Notes under the pieces: generated by a model
Database searches by the model: none
What the model was told of the DNA's origin: nothing
What the model saw: only the letters and a program-made list of their open reading frames with translations
Origin: an uncultured Collinsella sp.
GTDB lineage: Bacteria > Actinomycetota > Coriobacteriia > Coriobacteriales > Coriobacteriaceae
DNA: 23,603 nt
Direction: 5' to 3'
Assembly: GCA_900542635.1 (NCBI GenBank)
Contig: UQOJ01000033.1
Location: 1-23,603 of the forward strand
Made by a program: the position numbers and the translations under genes
In this document: piece after piece, positions 13,309 through 20,787 of the stretch
Numbering within the stretch: position 1 is the stretch's first letter
Layout of the letters: each line of letters opens with the position of its first letter

Positions 13309-14412
13309 ATGGCGACGATGAACGAAAAAGATTATTACGAGATTTTGGGTGTCTCCAAGGACGCCACCTCGCGTGATATACAGAAGGCCTTCCAGCAAAA
13401 GGCCCGCAAGCTCCATCCGGACGTCAACAAAGAACCGGATGCCGAGGAAAAGTTTAAAGAGGTTTCCGAGGCCTACGCCGTGCTTTCGGACGAGCAGAAG
13501 CGTGCGCGCTACGACGCCATGCGTTCGGGCAACCCCTTCGCCGGCGCTCCTACGGCTTCGCCCTATGGAGGCGGCTACGCCGGTAGCGCAGGCTATGGCA
13601 ATCCTTTTGAGGGCGGCTTTCCCTTCGGGGGCGCCTGGGGCCAGCCCCGTCGCGGCCAGGCGGCCTACAACCCCGAGAGTGGCGCCAACGTGATCGTCGA
13701 TATCAAGCTCGACGCCAAGGAGGCCAAGGGCGGTGCCCGCAAAACCGTCCGCTATACGCGGTTCGATACCTGTGGTCACTGCGGTGGCTCGGGATCTGTT
13801 TCATCCGAGCATGCACATACCTGTCCGAGCTGCGGTGGTCGCGGCCACATCGACGTCGACCTGTCCTTCCTGTTCGGTGCCGGCACGTTCCAGTCGGTCT
13901 GCCCCGAGTGCGGCGGTTCCGGTAAGGTCGTTGCCGACCCTTGCCCCGATTGCGGCGGCAGCGGGCGGACCCGTGTGACCTCCGAGCAGACGATTGAGTT
14001 TCCTGCCGGCACGCACGATGGCGACGAGGTCCGCATTAGCGGCATGGGTCACGCCGGAACCAACGGTGCCTCGGGTGGCGATCTGGTCGGCCGCGCCCAT
14101 GTCGAGGCCGAGCGTCTGGAAGGCAAGGCCCGTACCGGTTTTTACCTGATGGGCATCGTGGCGCCGTTTTTGGTGCTGTCGGCCATCTCGGGCGTGTTCT
14201 CGGCCTTTGCCGTGATGTGCTTTATTCCGTTTGCCATGGGCTTGTTCATGGTGTTCTCGGACGGCGTGCTGCACCGCAGCCTGCTGTGGTGGAAGCGCGG
14301 CGGGATGCAGTTTGCCAACGGTTTTGCCAACGGATTTATGTTCGCGCTCGTGTCGGTTTGGTTTGCGAGCTGCTCGCAACGTGCCATGCTTTCGCCCTAC
14401 GCAATGCAATAA
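13309..14412 (+). CDS. DnaJ-like protein with C-terminal membrane helices
   Basis: 367 residues. The J domain (about 7-70) has HPD at 36-38, needed to stimulate DnaK ATPase. A Gly/Phe-rich stretch (74-112) and four zinc-binding CxxCxGxG repeats follow (CGHCGGSG, CPSCGGRG, CPECGGSG, CPDCGGSG, within 155-219). The first C-terminal substrate domain is recognisable up to DLVGRAHVEAE (258-268). Then, where DnaJ has its second C-terminal domain and dimerisation helix, this protein has three hydrophobic segments (about 279-297, 300-316, 336-354), so it is probably membrane-anchored with the J domain in the cytosol. Start ATG 13309 with AGGAGGT at 13294-13300, eight bases away. It precedes the standard dnaJ. 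The partner (DnaK elsewhere) and client are unknown. Confidence 0.85.
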   Translation: MATMNEKDYYEILGVSKDATSRDIQKAFQQKARKLHPDVNKEPDAEEKFKEVSEAYAVLSDEQKRARYDAMRSGNPFAGAPTASPYGGGYAGSAGYGNPFEGGFPFGGAWGQPRRGQAAYNPESGANVIVDIKLDAKEAKGGARKTVRYTRFDTCGHCGGSGSVSSEHAHTCPSCGGRGHIDVDLSFLFGAGTFQSVCPECGGSGKVVADPCPDCGGSGRTRVTSEQTIEFPAGTHDGDEVRISGMGHAGTNGASGGDLVGRAHVEAERLEGKARTGFYLMGIVAPFLVLSAISGVFSAFAVMCFIPFAMGLFMVFSDGVLHRSLLWWKRGGMQFANGFANGFMFALVSVWFASCSQRAMLSPYAMQ

Positions 14413-14426
14413 CATCTAGCCCTCTG

Positions 14427-14454
14427 TTTGCGGCCGGCCCAGCTTGGGTATAGG
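14427..14454 (+). promoter_or_regulatory. Promoter for dnaJ
   Basis: TTTGCG (14427-14432) and TATAGG (14449-14454) with a 16-base spacer, in the 81-base gap after the dnaJ-like gene. No CIRCE (TTAGCACTC/GAGTGCTAA) or HAIR-type (CTTGAGT/ACTCAAG) heat-shock operator is seen in this gap. Confidence 0.5.
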
Positions 14455-14493
14455 ACGCACTGTGACAATAATGAAAGTCGGAAGGATTCGGTC

Positions 14494-15642
14494 GTGTCGG
14501 AAAATAGGGATTACTACGAGGTGCTTGGCGTCGACAAGGATGCCGATGCGCGGACGATTAAGCGCGCGTTTCTAAAGAAGGCCCGTACCGTACACCCGGA
14601 CGTTTCGGACGACCCCGAGGCCGAGGCCAAGTTCAAAGAGCTCAACGAGGCTTATTCCGTTCTTTCCGACGAGCAGAAGCGTGCTAACTACGACCGTTAC
14701 GGCACCGCGGACGGCCCTGGTGGTTCGGGCTACGTCGACATCAACGATATCTTTGGCGGCATGGGCATGGACGACCTCTTCTCGTCGTTCTTTGGCGGCG
14801 GTGCCGGCGGTGGCGCCCGAAATCGCCGTGAGCGTCGTCGCGGCCGCGATATGGCGATCTCCCTTTCGGTGACCCTTGAGGAGGCGGCGCTCGGTTGCAA
14901 AAAGACGATCAGCTATGACCGCCTTGCCCCCTGCGAGGATTGCAACGGCACCGGCAGGGCCGAGGGTGCACAGGAAAAGCAGTGCAGCCGCTGTCACGGC
15001 ACAGGCTATGTGACGACGGTCCAGCGCTCGTTCCTGGGCCAGGTTCAGTCCTCTTCGCCCTGTCCCGACTGCCACGGCGAAGGTACGGTTATCGATCATC
15101 CCTGCGATACCTGTGACGGCCAGGGTCGCACACCTTCGCACGAAAAGATCGACATCGATATCCCTGCCGGCGTTTCGACCGGTCGCCAGCTGCGCGTGAG
15201 CGGCTTTGGCGAGGCAGGCCTTCGCGGTGAGCCCTCGGGCGACCTGATCGTCAACGTTCGTGTTGCCGACCACGAGCGTTTTAAGCGCAACGGTGACGAC
15301 CTGTACCTCGTGAGCGATATCTCGATTGCGCAGGCTGCGCTTGGCTGCGAGATCGAGGTCGAGGGCATTATGCCCGACGAGGTCGTCAAGGTGACGGTTC
15401 CCGCCGGCGCCCAGTACGGTGACACCGTGAGCGTCAATAATTACGGCATGCCGCGCATTGGCGGTGGCGGTTCGCGTGGCCGCCTGATCGTGCAACTGCG
15501 CGTGGTCGTTCCCACCAATCTTTCCAATAAGCAACGCGAGCTGCTCCGCGCTTTTGCCGATGAGATGGGCGATGACGTCGCTTCCGGTAAGAAGTCGGTG
15601 ACCGACCGTATCAAGAGTGCCCTCGACGATATCCTCGATTAA
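14494..15642 (+). CDS. dnaJ: Molecular chaperone DnaJ (type I Hsp40)
   Basis: Co-chaperone that delivers clients to DnaK and stimulates its ATPase. 382 residues, complete type I architecture: J domain (about 5-68; HPD at 34-36), Gly/Phe region (70-110), four zinc-binding repeats (147-212: CEDCNGTG, CSRCHGTG, CPDCHGEG, CDTCDGQG), and two C-terminal substrate domains (about 120-145 with 215-340), ending with the dimerisation tail. Start GTG 14494 with GGAAGGA at 14480-14486, seven bases away; the frame is open upstream from 14428 but reads through the promoter. dnaK, grpE and hspR are not next to it. The downstream gene mtaB begins nine bases after its stop. Confidence 0.97.
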   Translation: MSENRDYYEVLGVDKDADARTIKRAFLKKARTVHPDVSDDPEAEAKFKELNEAYSVLSDEQKRANYDRYGTADGPGGSGYVDINDIFGGMGMDDLFSSFFGGGAGGGARNRRERRRGRDMAISLSVTLEEAALGCKKTISYDRLAPCEDCNGTGRAEGAQEKQCSRCHGTGYVTTVQRSFLGQVQSSSPCPDCHGEGTVIDHPCDTCDGQGRTPSHEKIDIDIPAGVSTGRQLRVSGFGEAGLRGEPSGDLIVNVRVADHERFKRNGDDLYLVSDISIAQAALGCEIEVEGIMPDEVVKVTVPAGAQYGDTVSVNNYGMPRIGGGGSRGRLIVQLRVVVPTNLSNKQRELLRAFADEMGDDVASGKKSVTDRIKSALDDILD

Positions 15643-15651
15643 GGAGCCCGC

Positions 15652-16944
15652 GTGCTCGCACCTCATATCTCTGTCGTCAACCTCGGCTGCCGCGTCAACC
15701 GGGTTGAGTCCGACCGTATCACTGCCGATCTTATGCGCCTGGGCTTTGCAATGGTGGAGCCTCAGGATGCTGAGCTGATCGTCATTAACACCTGTGCCGT
15801 TACGGGCGAGGCCGAGGCCAAGACCCGTAAGGCCGTTCGCCATGCGCTGGCCTATCCAAACGAGCCCTATGTGGTCGTGACCGGATGCGTGGTCAATTTG
15901 CACCCCGAGGAGCTTCTGGAGCTTTCGGACCGCGTGATCGCCGAGCCGTCCAAGATCGATGTCGCCGAACGCGTCTGCGAGGTGCTGGGCGTTGAGTCCG
16001 ATAACGTTCCTGCCTGCAGCGATGGCGAGGTGGTCGACGCGCTCGGTCGCTCGCGTCTGGGCGTGAAGATCCAAGACGGCTGCAACCATCGTTGCACCTA
16101 TTGCATCGTGTGGAAGGCCCGCGGCCCCGAGCGCTCCGTGCCGGTCGAGTCCGTGCTCGAGCAGGTTCGCGAGGCCCAGGAGGCCGGCGTGCCCGAGGTG
16201 GTGCTGACGGGCGTGAACCTGGGCGCCTACGATGGCAAGAGCGCGACTGACGAACACGTCGAGATCGATGAGCTGCTCGAGGCGATTATGGAGCGCACGT
16301 CCATTCCGCATGTGCGCATTTCCTCGGTCGAGCCCATGGATATCTCGGAGCGCCTGCTTAAGGTCATGGCGCGCTATCCGCAGCGCATCGCCCCGTTTTT
16401 GCACCTGCCCGTGCAGTCCGGCTGCACCAGGACGCTGCATCGCATGGGCCGTCCCTATAGCGCCGAGACCTTCGAGGAGACGGTGCGCATGATTCGCACC
16501 AAATTGCCTCAGGCGTCTCTTTCGTGCGACGTCATCGTCGGTTTTCCGGGCGAGACGGACGAGGAGTTTGAGGAATCGCTGGCGCTGTGCCGCCGCGTGG
16601 GCTTTTCGCGTATGCACGTGTTCCGCTACAGCAAACGTCCCGGTACCCTTGCTGCCGATATGCCCGACCAGGTGCCGCCCGAGGTTATGGCCGAGCGCAG
16701 TCGTCGTATGCGAGCCACGGCGCAGGAACTCGCCATTGCCGACGCTCGCCGTCGCGTGGGCACCGTTGAGCGCGCCGTGCTCGAGTATGGCGACAACCTG
16801 ACGCTCGGTTCGTTCCATCATGCTCGTCTTGACGATACCCGTGGACTCACAGCCCCGTGCCTGCTCGATGTTGCTATCATCGGAGTCGATGATTCCGGCT
16901 TGGTCCATGCACGCAGGGAGGTTCATGGAAGCCTCGAAGATTAG
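15652..16944 (+). CDS. mtaB: tRNA t6A37 methylthiotransferase (MtaB family)
   Basis: Radical SAM methylthiotransferase that makes ms2t6A from t6A at position 37 of tRNA. 430 residues. The N-terminal UPF0004-type domain holds the cluster cysteines 13 (LGCRVN), 48 (NTCAVT) and 79 (VTGC). The radical SAM cluster is CNHRCTYC (Cys144, Cys148, Cys151) in KIQDGCNHRCTYC. LGCRVNxxES and NTCAVTGEAEAKTRK are typical of MtaB rather than MiaB or RimO. The usual PYARG after the cluster is WKARG here, a small deviation. The TRAM-like C-terminal region is short. Start GTG 15652, with AAGGAG at 15641-15646. It overlaps phoH by 20 bases, so expression is coupled. Confidence 0.93.
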   Translation: MLAPHISVVNLGCRVNRVESDRITADLMRLGFAMVEPQDAELIVINTCAVTGEAEAKTRKAVRHALAYPNEPYVVVTGCVVNLHPEELLELSDRVIAEPSKIDVAERVCEVLGVESDNVPACSDGEVVDALGRSRLGVKIQDGCNHRCTYCIVWKARGPERSVPVESVLEQVREAQEAGVPEVVLTGVNLGAYDGKSATDEHVEIDELLEAIMERTSIPHVRISSVEPMDISERLLKVMARYPQRIAPFLHLPVQSGCTRTLHRMGRPYSAETFEETVRMIRTKLPQASLSCDVIVGFPGETDEEFEESLALCRRVGFSRMHVFRYSKRPGTLAADMPDQVPPEVMAERSRRMRATAQELAIADARRRVGTVERAVLEYGDNLTLGSFHHARLDDTRGLTAPCLLDVAIIGVDDSGLVHARREVHGSLED

Positions 16945-17911
16945 ACTTACCGTTCCCGGGGGAATTGACCCCTCGCGCGTTTTGGGCGCCGGCGACGGCG
17001 TCCTTCGTGCACTCGAGAGCTTGGTTCGCGCCCACGTGGTCGCCCGTGGCGACAGCATCGCCGTGAGCGGTGACCCGGACGAGGTCGAGCTCGTGGCGCG
17101 CTTTTTCGAGCATGTTTTTCGCGAGGCGGCCGCCGGACGCACGCTGTCTGCCGACGATGTCTCTCGCTGCCTTGCCGTCTTGCGCGACGGTGAGCATGGG
17201 GCTATGTCGCTTCGCGATGACGTGCTGCTTTCGTATCGCGGCCGCGTCATTCGCCCCAAAACGCTCGGCCAAAAGCGCTACGTGGATGCCATCCGCTCGC
17301 ATACCATCACGTTTGGTCTGGGTCCTGCCGGTACCGGTAAGACCTATCTGGCCATGGCGCTCGCCGTTGCCGCGCTCAAGCGTCATGAGGTGGGCCGTCT
17401 GATCTTGACGCGTCCGGTTGTCGAGGCGGGGGAGAACCTGGGCTTTTTGCCCGGTACCCTCGAGGAAAAGATCGATCCCTACATGCGTCCGCTCTACGAC
17501 GCCCTTTTTGACATGATGGATCGCGAGCGCACCGATGAGCTCATGGAGCGCGGCGTGATCGAGATCGCCCCGCTTGCCTACATGCGCGGCCGCACGCTGA
17601 GCGATGCCTTCGTGGTGCTCGACGAGGCGCAAAATACCACGCCCGAGCAGATGAAGATGTTCCTGACGCGCTTGGGCTTTAACTCCAAGTTTGTGATTAC
17701 CGGTGATCTGAGTCAGCGTGACCTGGTGGGTCGTCGTGGCGGTCTTGCCGACGTTGAGCAGATTTTGGGCCGTGTCGACGATGTCGCATTTTCTCACCTC
17801 GAGCGTGCCGACGTGGTGCGCCATGCCTTGGTTGGGCGTATCGTCGAGGCGTACGATGCTTATGATGATGTGCGCGAGAAGCGCGTACACGACCGAAAGG
17901 AGTCCCGTTGA
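16925..17911 (+). CDS. phoH: PhoH family ATPase
   Basis: P-loop ATPase of the PhoH/YbeZ type; acts with YbeY in RNA metabolism and ribosome maturation in other bacteria. 328 residues. A basic N-terminal region carries an RNA-binding-like fold (1-70). Walker A is GPAGTGKT (133-140), Walker B VVLDEAQN (230-237), and ITGDLSQRDL (258-267) is the conserved motif of the family (TGD.tQ.DL). LTRPVVEAGENLGFLPG (161-177) is also typical. Start ATG 16925, preceded by GGGAGG at 16916-16921, inside the mtaB tail; the frame runs further upstream to 16820 but without a better start. It overlaps ybeY by four bases (TTGA). Confidence 0.94.
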   Translation: MEASKIRLTVPGGIDPSRVLGAGDGVLRALESLVRAHVVARGDSIAVSGDPDEVELVARFFEHVFREAAAGRTLSADDVSRCLAVLRDGEHGAMSLRDDVLLSYRGRVIRPKTLGQKRYVDAIRSHTITFGLGPAGTGKTYLAMALAVAALKRHEVGRLILTRPVVEAGENLGFLPGTLEEKIDPYMRPLYDALFDMMDRERTDELMERGVIEIAPLAYMRGRTLSDAFVVLDEAQNTTPEQMKMFLTRLGFNSKFVITGDLSQRDLVGRRGGLADVEQILGRVDDVAFSHLERADVVRHALVGRIVEAYDAYDDVREKRVHDRKESR

Positions 17912-18417
17912 GTGTATTGATCAGCAACGATGCCGAGCTCGATACGCTGCTTGATGCGCAGGAGGTAGAGCACATCTGCGAGGTCGTGCTTGCCGCCGAG
18001 GGCGTTGAGCGTGAAGTCGAGATTTCCCTTTCGTATGTCGATGAGGACGAGATGCACGAGCTCAACCACGAGTGGCGCGGTATCGACCGTACCACCGATG
18101 TCCTCTCGTTTGAATGTGACTCGGCCTTTGACGAGGATATACCCGCCGACGAGACGCTCGAGCTCGGCGATATCATCCTGGCCCCGCAGGTCATTGCCCG
18201 TCAGGCCCCCGGCTTTGGCAATAGCCCTGCCGACGAGTGCCGTCTGATGCTCGTGCATGGCATGCTGCACCTGCTGGGATATGACCACATTGAGGACGAC
18301 GAGGCCGAGGTTATGGAGACCCGCGAGGACGCCATCCTGCGCGATCTGGCGCTCGAGCGCGGCGAGGACCCCAAGCTGGTCCACGTCGGCCCCATCACCA
18401 ACCACGCCCACGACTAG
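17908..18417 (+). CDS. ybeY: Endoribonuclease YbeY, rRNA maturation factor
   Basis: Single-strand endoribonuclease for 16S rRNA 3' maturation and ribosome quality control. 169 residues. The zinc site is HGMLHLLGYDH at 117-127 (His117, His121, His127), and the family's preceding strand RTTDVLSFEC is present at 61-70. The C-terminal HIEDDEAEVMETREDAIL follows. The start is probably TTG 17908, which overlaps the phoH stop (TTGA); it has AAAGGAG at 17896-17902, five bases away. No other in-frame start gives the N-terminus conserved in YbeY. Operon partner of phoH, as in many bacteria. Confidence 0.93.
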   Translation: MSVLISNDAELDTLLDAQEVEHICEVVLAAEGVEREVEISLSYVDEDEMHELNHEWRGIDRTTDVLSFECDSAFDEDIPADETLELGDIILAPQVIARQAPGFGNSPADECRLMLVHGMLHLLGYDHIEDDEAEVMETREDAILRDLALERGEDPKLVHVGPITNHAHD

Positions 18418-18426
18418 GAGCCGTCT

Positions 18427-18804
18427 ATGATTCCCGGATCGAACAAGGATCATCCGTCCTTTTTAAAGTCGTTCTCCTACGCTATGGAGGGCTTCGTCAC
18501 CGCCGTCAAGACCGAGCGTAATATCAAGGTCATGCTCGTGGCGGGTGTGTGTACCGTCATTGCCGGCTGCATCGTGGGGCTCGATATTGCCGAGTGGGCC
18601 ACGATTATCATCTGTTGTGGCCTGGTGATTCACGGCGAGCTGTGCAACACCGCGATGGAGGCGATTGTCGATCTGGCGACCCAGGAGCTGCATCCGCTGG
18701 CCAAGCGTGCGAAGGATATCGCCGCCGCCTCCGTATACGTACTTTCCATCACCGCCGCGATTGTGGGCTTGCTGGTATTTGCCCACGCGCTCGACTTTAT
18801 TTAG
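18427..18804 (+). CDS. dgkA: Diacylglycerol/undecaprenol kinase (DgkA family)
   Basis: Small integral membrane lipid kinase. In Gram-positive bacteria the family mainly phosphorylates undecaprenol, recycling the lipid carrier. 125 residues: about three membrane helices (34-51, 56-72, 100-122). The catalytic core has Glu30 (TERNIKVM), Glu71 (HGELCNTAMEAIVDL, 69-83) and the cytosolic loop HPLAKRAKDIAAASV (89-103). Shine-Dalgarno AGGAG at 18416-18420 is six bases before ATG 18427. The gene sits between ybeY and era, an order typical of the actinobacterial phoH-ybeY-dgkA-era-recO cluster. Substrate (undecaprenol rather than diacylglycerol) is inferred from the family in Gram-positives. Confidence 0.92.
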   Translation: MIPGSNKDHPSFLKSFSYAMEGFVTAVKTERNIKVMLVAGVCTVIAGCIVGLDIAEWATIIICCGLVIHGELCNTAMEAIVDLATQELHPLAKRAKDIAAASVYVLSITAAIVGLLVFAHALDFI

Positions 18805-18816
18805 AAAGGGATTTCC

Positions 18817-19884
18817 ATGTCCGACAATAAGCAGCTTACCGATGAAGTTTTGGATGACGAGTCCCTGGACGCGGTGGATACCGAGGAGCTCGAGGATGTC
18901 GAGGAGTTCGACCCGTTTGAGGGTATGAGCGACGAGGAACTCGACGCCCTGTGCGACGAGGACGACAACCTCGCGGGCTTTGGCGACGTGGAGCCCGGTT
19001 TCCGCAGCGGCTTTGTGGCCCTGGTCGGTCGTCCCAACGCTGGCAAGTCCACGCTGCTTAATGCCTGCTATGGCAAAAAGGTCGCCATCACCTCGCCTGT
19101 GGCCCAGACGACCCGCCGCCGCATGCGCGCCGTCGTTAACCGTCCCGGCTACCAGCTGGTCTTTGTCGATACCCCGGGTATCCACAAGCCCAAGGACGGT
19201 CTGGGTTCCGAGCTCAACAAGAGTGCGTTGTTCGAGCTGAACGATGTTGACGTCGTCGCGTTTTTGATTGATGCCACCAAACCTATCGGCAGGGGAGACG
19301 CTTGGGTTGCCGAGCGCGTCAGATGCGCCCGTTCCAAGAAGGTTCTGGTGCTCACTAAGGCCGATGAGGCCGACCCCGCACAGGTCATGGAGCAGCTTAA
19401 GGCTGCCCACGAGCTCATGGAATATGACGATGAGATCGTGACGTCGTCGGTCAAGAACTTCAACGTCGATGCCTTTATCGAGACCGTTGCGCACTTTTTG
19501 CCCGAGGGTCCGCGTTGGTTCCCCGAGGACATGGGTACCGACGCTTCCGATGAGACGCTCGTTGCCGAGTTTGTGCGCGAGAAGGTCTTGCGCCGCACCC
19601 GTGATGAGATTCCGCACTCCGTTGGCGTGATCTGCGATGCGCTTGAGCAGACCAAGAAGGTGCTGCGCGTGCACGCCACCATTTACGTCGAGCGCGAGGG
19701 CCAAAAGGGCATCATCATCGGCAAGGGCGGCGAGATGATCAAGCATATCGGTATCGACGCCCGTCGCGATCTTGAGCGCATCTTTGGCACGCAGGTCTTT
19801 TTGGAGCTGGACGTGAAGGTCAAGGCCGGCTGGCGTGACGACGAGGCCCAGATTCGCCGCTTTGGCTATAACGCCGAGGACTAA
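18817..19884 (+). CDS. era: GTPase Era with acidic N-terminal extension
   Basis: GTPase that binds the 3' end of 16S rRNA and helps 30S maturation. 355 residues, about 50 more than usual. GTPase motifs: GRPNAGKST (71-79, G1), DTPG (118-121, G3), SSV (210-212, G5). The G4 motif is TKAD (180-183), where Era typically has NKxD. The C-terminal KH domain has IIIGKGGEMIKHIG (299-312). Residues 1-60 are very acidic (26 Asp/Glu, one Lys), with no similarity I recognise. The start is ATG 18817, with GAAAGGG at 18804-18810, six bases away, so the extension is probably translated; the next in-frame ATG is 18925. It follows dgkA by 12 bases and precedes recO by 15. Confidence 0.95.
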   Translation: MSDNKQLTDEVLDDESLDAVDTEELEDVEEFDPFEGMSDEELDALCDEDDNLAGFGDVEPGFRSGFVALVGRPNAGKSTLLNACYGKKVAITSPVAQTTRRRMRAVVNRPGYQLVFVDTPGIHKPKDGLGSELNKSALFELNDVDVVAFLIDATKPIGRGDAWVAERVRCARSKKVLVLTKADEADPAQVMEQLKAAHELMEYDDEIVTSSVKNFNVDAFIETVAHFLPEGPRWFPEDMGTDASDETLVAEFVREKVLRRTRDEIPHSVGVICDALEQTKKVLRVHATIYVEREGQKGIIIGKGGEMIKHIGIDARRDLERIFGTQVFLELDVKVKAGWRDDEAQIRRFGYNAED

Positions 19885-19899
19885 GGACGCGCGGCGCGC

Positions 19900-20649
19900 A
19901 TGGCAGGCTCCCGGACATATCGCACGAAAGTGGTCGTGCTCGATAAGACTAAGCTCAAAGAGACCGACCTGATCTTGACGATGCTTGACGAGCGGGGGCG
20001 GCAGGTTCGTGCCGTGGCAAAGGGCGCCCGCAAACCCGGCGGACGCCTGGCTGCGCGCTGCGAGCTGTTCTGTACGGTCGATATGCTGCTCGCACATGGA
20101 CGGTCACTCGACGTGGTTTCCCAGGCCGAGCTTATGGAGGCGCCGCTCGGCGCTGCGCCCGATTACGAGACGACCTGCGCCGCAAGCGCGATCGCCGAGG
20201 TTGCGCGCGTGTGCTCGTTCGAGGACGCCGAGGACCCGTTTACCTTTGCCATCACGCAGCGAGCGCTTGCCCTGGTGGGCAGCGGGCTTGACACGGCGCA
20301 TATGGACCTACTTGTGGCGGCATATGTCTTTAAGCTGCTGTCGCACGTTGGCTATCGACCCGATTTTTCGGCCTGTGTGCTGTGCGGAGACCCCATGCTG
20401 TCGTATTTTTCAGCCCAGGCGGGCGGTCTCATGTGCGGGTCGTGCGCGTCGAGCGTTCCAGGTGCCGAACTGGTGTCGACCGGTGAGACCGCATGGCTGC
20501 GCGCCCTCATGTCCATGACCTTCGATGCGCTCATGGCCGAGCGAATCGACCCGCATACGGCGGCATTCCTGCTCGGGCTTTCGCATGTTTGGGCTGCGAC
20601 GCACACCGATCAGCGCCTCCGCGCGATGGAATTCATGTTGGGTCGGTGA
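19900..20649 (+). CDS. recO: DNA repair protein RecO
   Basis: Mediator that loads RecA on SSB-coated single-stranded DNA with RecF and RecR. 249 residues, normal length. An N-terminal OB fold (about 4-80) starts with VVVLDKTKLKETDLILTML. The four-cysteine zinc finger is CVLCGDP (Cys159, Cys162) and MCGSC (Cys179, Cys182), as in Gram-positive RecO. The middle region is helical. The start is ATG 19900; upstream AAGGA (19883-19887) is 12 bases away, longer than usual. It follows era, a common gene pair. The C-terminal end runs to the rpsO promoter. Confidence 0.94.
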   Translation: MAGSRTYRTKVVVLDKTKLKETDLILTMLDERGRQVRAVAKGARKPGGRLAARCELFCTVDMLLAHGRSLDVVSQAELMEAPLGAAPDYETTCAASAIAEVARVCSFEDAEDPFTFAITQRALALVGSGLDTAHMDLLVAAYVFKLLSHVGYRPDFSACVLCGDPMLSYFSAQAGGLMCGSCASSVPGAELVSTGETAWLRALMSMTFDALMAERIDPHTAAFLLGLSHVWAATHTDQRLRAMEFMLGR

Positions 20650-20673
20650 TGATGCGCAGGCGCGGGCTGCTTG

Positions 20674-20682
20674 TGGTAACAT
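20674..20682 (+). promoter_or_regulatory. Extended -10 promoter for rpsO
   Basis: TGGTAACAT (20674-20682) is an extended -10 after recO. No clear -35. It would start transcription around 20689, about 99 bases before the rpsO ATG. Confidence 0.5.
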
Positions 20683-20688
20683 ACCGAC

Positions 20689-20787
20689 CTGTTGGTACCT
20701 CGACCTTGGTTGTTCGCTCCACCGGCGGCTTCCCAGTCCGAGGCGAATCGAGTCGCCCGTGGGCGACGCAAAACGAAAGGTGAAACA
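20689..20787 (+). promoter_or_regulatory. Structured rpsO leader (possible S15 autoregulatory RNA)
   Basis: CTCGA (20699-20703) can pair with TCGAG (20748-20752), and TTCGC (20713-20717) with GCGAA (20743-20747), stacking on one side to form a bent two-part stem with a nine-base bulge. A third hairpin, GTCGCC (20752-20757) with GGCGAC (20762-20767) and a four-base loop, lies just before the Shine-Dalgarno GAAAGG (20775-20780). The shape is like S15-binding leaders known in other bacteria; not proven here. Confidence 0.45.

Noticed and set aside
14572..17259. A very long open frame (895 codons) on the - strand, opposite dnaJ, mtaB and phoH.
   Set aside because: It is the mirror of three well-supported genes in high-GC DNA, where antisense frames stay open by codon bias; its translation is low-complexity and unlike any family I know.
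18463..20097. A 544-codon open frame on the - strand opposite dgkA, era and recO.
   Set aside because: It spans three conserved genes on the + strand and shows no domain of its own.
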